Assembly: GCA_036873755.1 (NCBI GenBank)
Contig: JAVTVY010010452.1
Span: 310,001 to 374,000, forward strand
Direction: 5' to 3'
DNA: 64,000 nucleotides
Origin: Hanleya hanleyi
Taxonomy: Eukaryota; Mollusca; Polyplacophora; Lepidopleurida; Hanleyidae
A program made the translations under genes and the position numbers. The notes beneath the pieces are model-generated. The model was not told where the DNA came from. It searched no databases and saw only the letters and a list, made by a program, of their open reading frames with translations. Shown piece by piece: positions 36,488 through 47,914 of the stretch (position 1 is its first letter; each line of letters opens with the position of its first letter).

Positions 36488-38585
36488 ACTACCACTATCA
36501 AATTATACTAGTATACAAAATATAAACCTGCAGTCCCGAGTGCTTCTCATACTTTAACGTACAGGGCGGAAGTGAGTATAAGCCCGGCTGACGTCACGCA
36601 GCGATGCGCACAATATGTTTTCGGCATTTCTGATTGGTTAAAGAAGACGCAAGCCCTTGTAATGGCGGCACTTATGAATCTGTCCACAGGCTCCAGTTTT
36701 TGATATTTCAATATGAATAGATCGGCGATAAAAAATCGCAAAAAATATTTGCTAACATTCTTGGATACGGGGGAGATAGATCTTTCATTCAGTGTATACA
36801 TCAGTCACATGTTTTCTTCTCCTTTAAACTTGGATAACCTTTCTTCCCTTTGTTGGAAAAACTCCTCCATTGATTTTGGCATGATGATCCAGTCTTGATG
36901 GATATCGTGCATGTACCAATGTCAGTGAATGAGTTTATGTGGTCTCTCGAATGGAGAGTTATTCTGTCAGCTGAACCAGGCTCTGTGGAATATACTTGGA
37001 TTTAGGTCTATTTGGGTCGCTTTGTTAATCAATTTCACGATGAAACGAAAACCTGAGGGGTTCCAGTCCCCCCCCCGACGTTGAAACAATTGATTTGACT
37101 TGGAACCGTAACTTTCAGTACCCAGCATGCAGAGTAATCCCACGTGAGATCCATTGTACCCAAAATTACTGAATTTGTCCTAATCCGGCCAGGATTTCAG
37201 AAGATATTGTATGAAAACAAAAAAATTTAACTTTGCCCCCAGGTGGCGCCACCTATAGGCGGATCAGTGCGAAAAACAATCCCAAGTGAGATCTTGAGGC
37301 GAGGTACCCATACACTGAATTTGAAAAGAATCCATTCAGTTTTTGAGAAGTTGTCCGGAAACAAAGACGGACGGATGCATGGAGGAACCCCATTACTATA
37401 GTCCCCTCGGGCGTCGGGGGACAATCAGCAGTTATCTTGTAATATATTTGTGTTTATTCGATTGTATGAAGCAGACAACCCCTTCCTCTCCCGCCTTGTA
37501 AAATAGAATCTCCCAATGAACACCTGCACTTCACACATGTACATTTCACACAACTGTGCGGAACACTTTATCATTGCATGATGAGCATGTTGTTATGGTC
37601 AGGGTGGGAGATTGGAGTTGCTACTGTAAGTGGTAAACAAACAGGTTTCAATGAGTGATGGGCCAGTGTCAGTATTGGACAATGATATATGTTCAACTTC
37701 ATGATCATGTCTAGTGGGAATAGTTAAAAGTTCGATTTTGCAGGCAAACTGTAATAATTCAATCACAATACTGCTCTCACAGCTCAAACAATAAGATATC
37801 TTTATACTATTTCTGTAAAACTAACTGTAATCTATCAGTAGGCTTCCAATACATGTAATTAAGCTATCTATTATAATAATATGGTGATAATAAGCAGCGG
37901 GAGAAGAGTGGACGGTCAGTAGGACTGATTTTTGATAAGCTTCTGTTTTAAGACCATATTAATTTGTTAAACAAATAGTCTGGTGCTTTTAGGCAGTCAT
38001 TCTTGATAAATGATTAACAAGCAGTTTATGACAGGGGTTGTGCTCTTTATGAAAGACAAAATTCCAGGACTTTTCCAGGTACATACCTTTTCCAGGATTT
38101 TGAACTGAATTTTCCTGGACGTTATTATCGGTTTTGACATCATGGCCACGTGGGAACTGCTGAACATAATGACCTATGATCATGAGTTTGATAAGGCAAG
38201 TAATTAATCGTCGCAGATATTTTGGGGAGAGAGAAGACAATACTCTTCACAAATATTGTCAGAATTCAAGGAATTCCAGGTCCTGGAATTTCTTTTCTCA
38301 GAATTAACGGAAATCCAGGCCCGTACAAACCCTCTCCTGATGAACTTATGGGTTGACCTCACAGTGGCTTGGTTAGCAGTGGTTGTCTTCGTCGATGGTG
38401 TAATTTTCTTTTCCCCCCATTGAGAATATAATTATTTCCCACCTTTTCATATACCACAATGATAGTGGATATCACAAAAATGAGTTTTATACGACCTCCA
38501 CCGATCTACATACCCCTTCTCTACTATGTCCCAAAAGATAAAGATACAGTAGAGGGGTATGCAGCTGATTGAAGGTCGTATAGAA
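36488..38585. other. About 2.1 kb without a supported gene
   Basis: 36735-36840 is an inverted copy of 16520-16615. Around 37200-37420 lies a dispersed repeat of the type AGGTGGCGCCACCTATAGGC with GACGGACGGATGCATGG. 38030-38110 has diverse TTCCAGGA-containing repeats. The small ORFs here show no recognisable domain. Confidence 0.45.
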
Positions 38586-38814
38586 ATTAAACATTTATAA
38601 ACAGTGTTAGTATTTATTATCAAATCAAACCTGCTATTGCTATGGCCTTATCTCCCTTTGGAGAATCCTTTGCAAAATAATTAAAACGAAAGTTGTCTCC
38701 CCTTAGGGAGCTCAGCTAGGTTACTTAAGCCCCTGCTCTCTCCGGATACTCCCTCTTTCTCACTCTTATGCCCGAGATGTGTGTTGTGCAAGGCCGTGGA
38801 GTGAGGGGCAGGAT

Positions 38815-38925
38815 GGGAGGGTAATCAAAGCAATAGCAGGTTTGATTTGATAATAAATACTAACATTGTTTATAAATGTTTAATATTTATTGCTCAAATC
38901 TTCACCTGCTATTGCTATCACTACC
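38815..38925. repeat. DIRS internal complementary region
   Basis: TTGATAATAAATACTAAC and neighbours complement 38586-38650; ATTTATTGCTCAAATCTTCA onward complements 55893-55928. The junction of the two halves reproduces the circle junction. Confidence 0.75.
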
Positions 38926-39629
38926 AACATATGGAGGTGGGAACCTCGGCCTTGTTGTAGTTCCTATAACAGGCAGAGTAACCGCTGAGATGATCACGGA
39001 CATGGCACACTAGTACTCGACAAGAGGGACCCTGGTTGGTGACGCTGTGGCTAATCATGGAGTAATCATAATAGATTGTTGAATGTGGCCACTAATTACT
39101 CGTCCATGCAAACCGTGATCGTGGATGTGGTGCACAATTTTACCCCCACGAAGGAACTCGGGCCGGTGGCGCTGTGAATATGCAGTGTATAATGAATAGA
39201 AGCGGTCCTGTACATCCTGGCAACATCGTATACAAGGAGCCCACTTTTAAGTCCACAAGCCGTCTTACGTCAACTCTCTGTACTTGTTGCTGACACTAGT
39301 AAACCTGAAAGTAATACTCACAAATGTGTCAGGTCTTGTAAGATGACTTGTGAGTTGACAGCAGCTGACTCTCTTGAGATGATCTTGTAAGTTGGTCATA
39401 ATTGCCCTCATGCATCAACTCTCTGTACTTTAAACCTGAAACTGACACAAAGTATAGCTAAAAACCAATACTCACCATTGTATCAGGCCTTGAAAGATGT
39501 CTTGTGAGTTGGCAACTGGCTGACCTGGTGGACATATGAAATGGCTGATTAGATGTGATGATGCAGCAAGCTGGCTGATTGACTGACTTGCTGCGCTGAA
39601 TGAAGATACCCCCCCCTCTTTTTTGGAAG
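38926..39629. other. DIRS 3' region without ORF
   Basis: Contains two diverged copies of a roughly 150-bp segment (CATCAACTCTCTGTACTT near 39412 and GTCAACTCTCTGTACTTG near 39268; AATACTCACAAATGTGTCAGG near 39315 and AATACTCACCATTGTATCAGG near 39466). No gene. Confidence 0.5.
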
Positions 39630-40715
39630 TTACTGGACCACGTGCTGGGCAGCCACCAGCGGCCCAAGCGTGGTCACTCTATCTGATTGTACTGACATAT
39701 CTCTCAGATGGAAATCGGTAAAAGTTGAATTGGCACTCCATGCACAGGACTGGACAATGTCATGAAGGGATAGGTTCTTCCATAAAGGCCATGATGTAGC
39801 GATCGCACAAATTTCATGGGAAGAAGCAGAGGCCAGAAGTGGGGGAGCGTCAATGGCAAGTTGATATGTCCACTGAATGGTCTTCTTCAACCAAGAAGCA
39901 ATAGTATTCTTGGTGATGTCATGCACTGCCGTTGGCTGAAGAGACAGGAATAACAGACGAGAACCCCGACCAGGGTCGGTACGAGTGAGATAGTGACGTA
40001 TGGCTCGTACAGGGCATAACAGGATGTCGTCCTCAAGGTCACGAACAAAGTCTGATAAAGCAGGGATGGAGTACAAACGTTGAGCACAAGGACCTTGGCG
40101 CACAGCCTCATTCTTGGCGATGAACTCAGGAACGGGACGAAAAGAAATGCGAGACCAATTTGACGTCCAGGTCAAAGACGACCTCTCCAGAGCGTGAAGC
40201 TCGGAACCTCTAGACGCCAAAGCGAAAGCCACCAGGAAAGCAGTCTTGTAGGAAACCGCTTTAATAGAGGCGGACTGTAAAGGTTCGAAGGGTGGCCGAA
40301 GCAGGGCACTAAGAACCTCACTAATATCCCACTTCGGTAACAGCTGGCGAGTACGGCGAGACTGCAAGGCGAAAGCACGTAGGAGAGCAGAGATATTGTC
40401 GTTCAGTCTAATGTCGATGCCGGTCGAAAGACGTCAAACCCCAGCCAAAGCAGACCGGTACCCCTCAATGGTGCTGATTTGAAACTTCTTATCACGATGT
40501 AGGTAAAGGAGGAAGTCCGCTACTAAGGAAAGAGAGGCAGAGTCGGGATCAGAATCACGTTCTCGGCACCAGGAGACGAAATAGGCCCATTTCGATTGAT
40601 AGAGCTGCGATGTGGAAGATCGATTAGCTGAAACCATCGTCTGTGCAACTTCTGCTAAAAATCCTTGGACTGTAAGTGCACTCTGGATAGTCTGCAGACG
40701 TGTAAGTTGAGCCAC
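39630..40715 (-). pseudogene. DIRS tyrosine recombinase, catalytic residues lost
   Basis: Two ORFs: 40715-40434 (core-binding, SAM-like domain; STSQLYQSKWAYFVSWC) and 40367-39630 (catalytic domain; PKWDISEVLSALLRPPFEPL). The first catalytic Arg is present in ASRGSELHAL. The HxxR box reads HEICA (Arg replaced by Cys) and the nucleophile region reads FTDFHLRD, with His where the family has Tyr. With the frame break near 40430 this enzyme is dead. Confidence 0.82.
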
Positions 40716-40731
40716 CGCGGGTTGTGATGTA

Positions 40732-41253
40732 TTATCCGTGAGGTTGACGCAACAGGTTGGGCCAAACTGGAAGACGACGTGGTGGCGCGGTGAGAAGCGG
40801 AACCAGTACCGGAAACCACTGACGACGAGGCCACCACCGAACCACGAGCAGAATTACGCACTCGTGCTGAGTAATCTTTTGAAGAACTTCCTGAATCAGG
40901 GCCATGGGCGGGAAGGCATAAGCCAGGAAGTTGTCCCAGTTGATTGAAAGGGCGTCTATGGCGAAAGCTTGAGGGTCCAGAATCGGACTGACCAAGAGGG
41001 CGAGCTGTGCATTGTTCCTCGTCACAAACAGGTCGATCAAGGGGGTCTCCCAGATGCTGCAGATCGGGCGGAAGACCCCCGGATGAAGTTGCCATTCGGT
41101 CTGAAGCACGGTGTCGGGACGAGAAAGGCGGTCCGCACAGACATTGAGCCGACCCGGGACATGGCGAGCATTGAGATGACAGTGATGAATGAGAGCCCAG
41201 TCATAAAGATCCCACACCAGACGAAATGTTGAGAAAGATTGGGTGGTACCCAT
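40732..41253 (-). pseudogene. DIRS RNase H C-terminal region
   Basis: Residues about 20-50 (LNARHVPGRLNVCADRLSRP) contain the final RNase H block, followed by the conserved linker seen before the recombinase (PLIDLFVTRNN, LAYAFPPMALIQEVLQKI). The reverse transcriptase and most of RNase H upstream are deleted: only about 20 bases separate it from the gag-like frame. Confidence 0.75.
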
Positions 41254-41271
41254 GGAATGGAATACGGATAG

Positions 41272-43133
41272 TCACTTGTTGGAAGCACCTCTTCCTCTGG
41301 AGAATTTCCCACGGGTGGAACGACGGCCATGGGCTTGTGGAGGCTTGTCGAAACCACGAAAATTACCAGGTGGAAAACCCTCACGCTGGGTAGGCTTGGA
41401 TACACGATTCCGGTTAGGCTTCCGGTCAACGGAAAAGGCTGGACGCCGAGCCATGGCAGAAATCAATCTAGAAGTCCTCTCCTCACGAATACTAGGCATG
41501 ACGGACTCGATTGCGTTGTTGAAAACAAACTTAGAGGATAACGGCTGTTGTAACAGTTGGTCTTTAACAAAGTATGGAACGTCACGCTTGACATACATGT
41601 ACTGAAGCAATGCTTTACGCTGAGCTTGAAGAAGCGAAACATAGGAAAAAGCACCAGCCTCAATGACATGACGGATAGATATATTGAGCGTGGCAATAAA
41701 AGCTCGTAAATAGGAAAGACGACCAGGAGAAAAAAGAGCCGAACCATCACGCTGAAGTAAGGCAGGATCTAAAGTAACCGAGATGTAGCCAACAAAAACC
41801 AATCGGTGAAGGATGTAATACGTTGAATTGCCAGCAACATCTCCATAAGATTATCGACAACTTTGGTAGGAACCCCAATAGAAGTTGTTTTAGAAGATTT
41901 CGAAACCTGGCTCAAATCACGATCACGTTTGGGAGGTTTGTCGGGAAGAACGTTATCATGAAGTTGGTAAAATGAAAACGAGGGCTTCTTAAACTTGTTG
42001 TCATCCTCCAACTGATGATCAAAAACAGTACAATTAGACTCCCAAGCCGGAGACGGCGCACACGTAAGAGGCGTCTTAGTAGAACCAGACGTGAATGCGG
42101 AAGAAGCCGCTGTCGGACATTTAACCCGAGAGGATGAAGAGACAGTAGGAACGGGCATGTCCGGAACGAGAGCCAAAAGAGCCACCATCTTGTCTGTAAA
42201 TGACATCGATGACGAATCTTCCGAACTATCCGAAAAAGATGAGGAATCCCGACTAGAGGACGACGACGTCGAAACAGGTTTGGTAGAACAAACGCCGGGC
42301 GAACAACGAGAGGTAGGCAATAAACGATCAAAAGATTGATCAAGAAATGGAGTCTGCGACTGACGAACTTGACGACCCCGACGGTGAGGTGAGGCAGAAC
42401 GACGTGGCAATCGGCGTGGAGGCGTACGGGAACGCCGAACAGGAGTACGAGAATGGTGTACCGGAGAACGGGAAAGCCGTAAAGAAGTACTAGGGCGTAG
42501 AGGTGTACGAGACCGACGAACAGGAGAACGAGAACGACGTACAGGTGTATGAGAACGACGAGACGGCGTAATGGAACGTCGAGGCTGAGTAACAAAACGA
42601 CGTACAGGCGAACGAGAATGGGAACGGCGTTGCGATGTACAAGAACGTCGTTTAGAAGAACGGGAACGACGTAGTGACGGGTTGTGCACATACACGCCAG
42701 ACAAGTCTTTACCAACTGGATCTAAACTGTCTGGAAATTTATCCCTATCTTCTCGTACAACAATCCCACTGGGGGGAATTTTAATAGACGACGATATTGA
42801 CATGGCAGGACTGAGTCTATGCGATAAATCCAAACCACAGCCAGAAAGATCTTCGTTAAATTTGAAATCTCCGACAAGAGCAATTTCATTTTGGTGTCTT
42901 TCATCCGCAGATAAACCAGGGTCTTCCGTAGCCCGTAATAAATACGCTCGTCTAGCCTGGGCATAATTCTTCCAGGCGGTATCATCCCAACTTAGACACT
43001 CCATACACGTGGACTGACGGTAACAAAGGTGACCTTTGCATGAGAAACAGACAGTGTGAGCATCCAAACTAGACCAAAACTGCCGACAAGAAGGGCAAGA
43101 TTTAGAATTTACAGGGACAGATATATCAGACAT
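41272..43133 (-). pseudogene. DIRS gag-like protein with Arg-Ser repeats
   Basis: The frame starting at MSDISVPVNSKSCPSC (43133) runs to 41769 and continues in another frame (41802-41272). The N-terminus has a Cys cluster (CPSCRQFW, CFSCKGHLC). Residues about 155-260 are an Arg/Ser/Pro repeat (RRSRTPxRRSRSP-like). The last part, with YVSLLQAQRKALLQYMYVKR, is typical of the capsid-like end. One frame change near 41790. Confidence 0.75.
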
Positions 43134-43532
43134 AATGTCTACGTAAATACTGCAAGAATACTAGCTTAGATGAAAGTACTCAAAGTACTGATGTCTGGAT
43201 CGCCAATAATGGATTTAAAGTTTCAAAACGTTTCAGCTGGCATGTTTCAGCCGACAGCAGATGTATGGATAAATGTGGACATTTTCTCCAAGTTGTGGAC
43301 GAGTCTGGGCGGCTCATTTCGAAATATGCCAGGTCAGACTATCTGCAGTAATATGCTTAAAAGTGGATCGTCTGCGTCAATGTCTTCTACCAGTTTTTGC
43401 TAGCAGATTTTCATAATTCATGCAATTCTATTGTGACAGAACGAGAAGACAAATTTGCGAGGAGACTGGATAGTTTTATTGATAGTTTTGTGAAGCGCAG
43501 ATATTAGCAAGAGCTGCACGAGTTTGCGTTAA
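43134..43532. other. DIRS 5' leader region, no gene seen
   Basis: The upstream flank of gag. The 77-codon plus-strand frame at 43170-43403 shows no domain. It ends at CTAG, where the next element begins. Confidence 0.4.
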
Positions 43533-44517
43533 GTCCTAGCTAAGATTCATAGCATCTCCCTTCCCTCAACGTTATACCAACGACTAATACATTTCCCTGT
43601 TGGTAACTCGAACATCTCCATCGCACACTTATTATTACCTTTGAGCCCTATTGGACCTTCATTAACTTGAGAAAATGGGCCGCAATGAATAAAAATACCA
43701 TAATCGATGTTGTGATCATCATCCCTACTATACACGGGGTCTATTATGATGGAAATTACAACACATATAAGGGAAGTGGGAAGAGGTGCCGACATACTGA
43801 CTGCGTCACATGACTTCACAGAATAGTCTTCTGGTTAACCTATTCTAAAGCACATACCAAGAATCTAACGATTCGTGATATGTGTTGTATCTCAGGTACG
43901 CTTTTATTGTACCAGTTCATGTGGCAACTTGGATGATATGACCACACGGCCCCTAGCACCGGCATAGCGGTATTAGATACAAATCTAGAGCTATGATGGA
44001 AATGCTCTGACAACTCGTATACTGGTAATTGGTGAGCTGTTTCGCTGTGACAACTCGTACATTGGAGATTGGTGAGCTGTATCGTCGTCAGATGTAAATG
44101 ACGGCATTTAACACAAAAAGACTAGTCTGTAATGCCCGATGTCGACCCAGCATCAACTTCCCACAAGTGCCAACATATATCAAAGACCAAAAGGTCTGTA
44201 CAGGGGGCGGGCCTCGGGGACGAAACGTCCACCAGCAGAATCTCGACCCATCTTCTTGACCCCTCGATTTCAGGTCATTTTGAGGCTCCTTAGGAATAAT
44301 TTTAACGTCTGTAATTAATATATGACCGACATTTAGTCTGCCATTTCGGTATTTTTATTCATCGCGGCCCATTTTCTCAAGTTAATGAAGGTCCAATAGG
44401 GCGCAAAGGTGATAATAAGTGCGCGATGGAGATGTTCGAGTTTACCAACAGGGAAATGTATTTGTCATCGGCATTATAGCGTTGAGGGAAGGGAGACGCT
44501 ATGAATCTTAGCTAGCC
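43533..44517. mobile_element. Non-autonomous DNA transposon with ~165-bp TIRs
   Basis: CTAAGATTCATAGC to GCTATGAATCTTAG. The arms 43533-43700 and about 44345-44517 are diverged inverted copies (both include CATTTCCCTGTTGGTAA and ATGGGCCGC). CTAG stands on both sides, a possible 4-bp target duplication, but the region is palindromic, so TA is also possible. No transposase. It carries one copy of the 150-bp short element (about 43750-43895). Confidence 0.65.
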
Positions 44518-45180
44518 AAGTCCCCAAGATTACTTATATATGCCTGCATGGTGTTTATAGTAAATTTGTTTGTTGACAACGATAGTGCTGGAGAAACAAT
44601 TTGTGCCAAAATTCCTATTGTTGTTGCTACACGATCAGTATGTATATAATTCAGTTTGAAAAAGTTTGAACACCACCAACAACAAATCTTTTCGAAAGCG
44701 GTACATGACAAATTCTGTTGTTTCCGCTTCCGAAAAGTTTCGTTGTTGGTGTTCAAATTTTTTTAAACTAAATTATATTCGGTGAGCAGAGTCCCCCAGA
44801 ATACATAAATTTGCACTGGACAGGATTCGGTCAAGTTCACAAGACGAGAAAAACGAAAATAATATTGTTGTTGCTGATATCTCCTCTGGAAATATATTCC
44901 ATGCAGTATGCGTACACATTAAAATAGTAACGAACGCCGACTTCACCGGAAAGAACGCGACTACGAGTGTTGAAAACTGGGGTCTTCATAATCCCAGAAC
45001 CGGAACCTGTCCAGCGAGAGCTGAACAAGATTTGCAACGTCTGCTCGGCGAATACGCAATGACCGTGCAGCAACAACAACAGGGATTTTCGCACAAATTG
45101 TCTCTCCAACGCTATCGTTGTCAACAAACAAATTACGAACTAAAAACACCAGGCATATATAAGTAATCTTACGGACTTAC
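44518..45180. mobile_element. Foldback/MITE-like element with inner hairpin
   Basis: Arms of about 115 bp (44518-44632 and 45061-45178, both starting AAGTCC(C/G)..AAGATTACTTATATATGCCTG) and a second internal inverted repeat at about 44648-44775 (GTTTGAACACCACCAACAACAA against TTGTTGGTGTTCAAA). Directly abuts the previous element. No ORF. Confidence 0.65.
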
Positions 45181-45795
45181 CGCAATTAAACTCAAGCAGA
45201 CGCAAAACCGCAAAGACGGAAAACACCACGAGGTGAGCAGCTTACCATATTAATTTACATTTACAACGTCTGCAGTGACAGCACATAGCTGGCATGGGTT
45301 AATACAGCCCAATTAATATATTGTTGTTGTTGTAGCGTAAGCTCATAGTGGGCACTGAGAACCGGGTTTGAGCCGATTGCACGGAACCAGACAATGCAAA
45401 GAACAAAAAAATAGTCCACAGATTCAAGCAATGCCTGAGCGAAGAAATGAATATGAAATACACTCAAATTCAGATTTCGTTAAATTTCTAGTTAACATGA
45501 AACGATTACGACTGTTTTTTCTTCATTTTCTGGTTAATACCCTGATATATGACAAACACAAAGTCAAAATCACTGGCGGATTGTTACAGGTCAACACAGG
45601 GTCATTGCCATATAGTGCACGTACACATTTTCAGATATTTCGTGAGTGGCAGCATAGTCTGGTCGACACAGCTACGCGGTGGCGATCCAGACAAAAAATA
45701 CAACCGTAGGTCAAACCAAACTAGCACACTATAAGGAACTCCTTGATAAAACCACTCGCGAGTAGATGCAATGAGAAAGAGGGAGTATCATTGAT
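45181..45795. other. Repeat-derived DNA without a supported gene
   Basis: The ORF at 45368-45709 (113 codons) has no recognisable domain. Two ACTAGCACACTATAAGG-like motifs are the only notable features. Confidence 0.35.
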
Positions 45796-47520
45796 TGATT
45801 GAAATTGCAGTTTAAGGGCCGCTTCCCGTACGGATTTCGCAGCCCATCAACTCAATGTTTTATTTTAATTACACGTTACATTTCTTAGTTTGTTAAAGAT
45901 GTTTACAAGCGCTGTATAATCAAATAAACAATAAATAAGTAAATAAATATATAAATAAATAAATAAGTAAATAATAATAAATGGGCGGATGGAGATATAA
46001 ATAGAATAGAAGAATTGTCTATGTACAGGTTCATCGCTTGGTTTTTGATTAGGTTATATTGGTAAGTATGTGTTCATTGTATATTGTAGTCGCGTGGGTG
46101 ATTCCTTTGTCTTTGTACCCCTCTGTACACACAACGCCGTCCAGAACAAACTGGGAGAACCATAGGCGGGTTCTTCCAGAAATCTGTGCCTGTAACAATT
46201 GCTTGGAGTGGGTATTGGGGTACAGGATGGCAGGTCTACATCCTATATTGGTGAAAGTCAAAGGATCATATTTGCATTAGACAGTCGTTACATCGGTGGC
46301 ATCTCAGGTGTGGCACATCTGATCTGTGTTGTCTTCAGTGAGTATGGTTTCAATTGTCCGTGGTTGTGGTAGGCATTGTGCGATTTGGTTTGAATGTAGA
46401 AGCTGTTCTTGTTTCCGTTGATTGTCCGTGGTCAAGGTGTGGGTTTTGGTGATTCCACTGAAATGGCTAGGTCAGGGTGGTTTCTGGGGTGTTGTCACTC
46501 ACGGTGCTGTTTTATAATATTTGTCGTCATCGGTGTTCTGTTTCATGGCTGGTCTTACTCGTCTGTGGTCTTCAGTGTGCTGTGCCTGTATTACAAAGAA
46601 TAGAAGAGTTTGTAGTTTCTTGTTTTCTGGTGTTATTTTTTGCCCCCGGGTTAGTTTACATTGATTGAAATTGCAGTTTAAGGGCCGCTTCCCGTACGGA
46701 TTTCGCAGCCCATCAACTCAATGTTTTATTTTAATTACACGTTACATTTCTTAGTTTGTTAAAGATGTTTACAAGCGCTGTATAATCAAACAAACAAATA
46801 AATAAGTAAATAAATATATAAATAAATAAATAAGTAAATAATAAATGGGCGCATGGAGATATAAATAGAATAGAAGAATTGTCTATGTACAGGTTCATCG
46901 CTTGGTTTTTGATTAGGTTATATTGGTAAGTATGTGTTCATTGTATATTGTAGTAGCGTGGGTGATTCCTTTGTCTTTGTACCTCTCTGTACACACAACG
47001 CCGTCCAGAAAAAACTCGGAGAACCATAGGCGGATTCTTCCAGAAATCTGTGCCTGTAACAATTGCTTGGAGTGGGTATAGGAATACAGGATGGCAGGTC
47101 TACATCCTATATTGGTGAAAGTCAAAGGATCATATTTGCATTAGACAATCGTTACATCGGTGGCATCTCAGGTGTGGCACATCTGATCTGTGTTGTCTTC
47201 AGTGAGTATGGTTTCAATTGTCCGTGGTTGTGGTAGGCATTGTGCGATTTGGTTTGAATGTAGAAGCTGTTCTTGTTTCCGTTGATTGTCCGTGGTCAAG
47301 GTGTGGGTTTTGGTGATTCCACTGAAATGGCTAGGTCAGGGTGGTTTCTGGGGTGTTGTCACTCACGGTGCTGTTTTATAATATTTGTCGTCATCGGTGT
47401 TCTGTTTCATGGCTGGTCTTACTCGTCTGTGGTCTTCAGTGTGCTGTGCCTGTATTACATAGAATAGAAGAGATTGTAGTTTCTTGTTTTCTGGTGTTAT
47501 TCTTTGCCACCGACTGGCAC
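45796..47520. repeat. 864-bp tandem duplication
   Basis: Two consecutive copies (about 45796-46660 and 46660-47520) start ATTGAAATTGCAGTTTAAGGG and include an AAATAAATAAGTAAATAA tract. Copy differences are few. The short ORFs at 46049/46913 and 46409/47273 are offset by exactly 864 bp and are repeat shadows. Confidence 0.85.
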
Positions 47521-47914
47521 TATCGTGATCTAAGTCACACATGATCAATAGCAATAATTAATTAGGTACTAAATATTATAAATAAAAATATTATTATAAT
47601 TAAAGCCGATTGTGAATGTTTGATATAACCTCCAGTCTTCTGCCCCTGCTAGAAAACCGGACGGTTAACATTCGTTAACGAGGGTTGGAAATAAGGGAAC
47701 ACAATTTGATCGGTGCTCATTATTAGGAGCTTTTAATTTGATCAGTGAATTTGTCTATGTTATTGCTATGGCATTTTGATTGGTTAGTGTCCAAATTTGA
47801 TCAGTCATTTCTGATCACTGACCCTTATTTCCGCCCCTGTAAAATAGTTTTGACTCTAAGCGTGCTACATTTATTTAAATTTGGTCCTAGGTTTCTTGGT
47901 GTAACCATATAGTA
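47521..47914 (-). other. Probable LINE 3' UTR and flank
   Basis: Downstream of ORF2 on the minus strand. Contains two TTTGATCAGT(G/C)A copies near 47737 and 47789, diverged repeats of the type found in the flanks. No poly(A) or microsatellite tail can be fixed with certainty. Confidence 0.4.
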
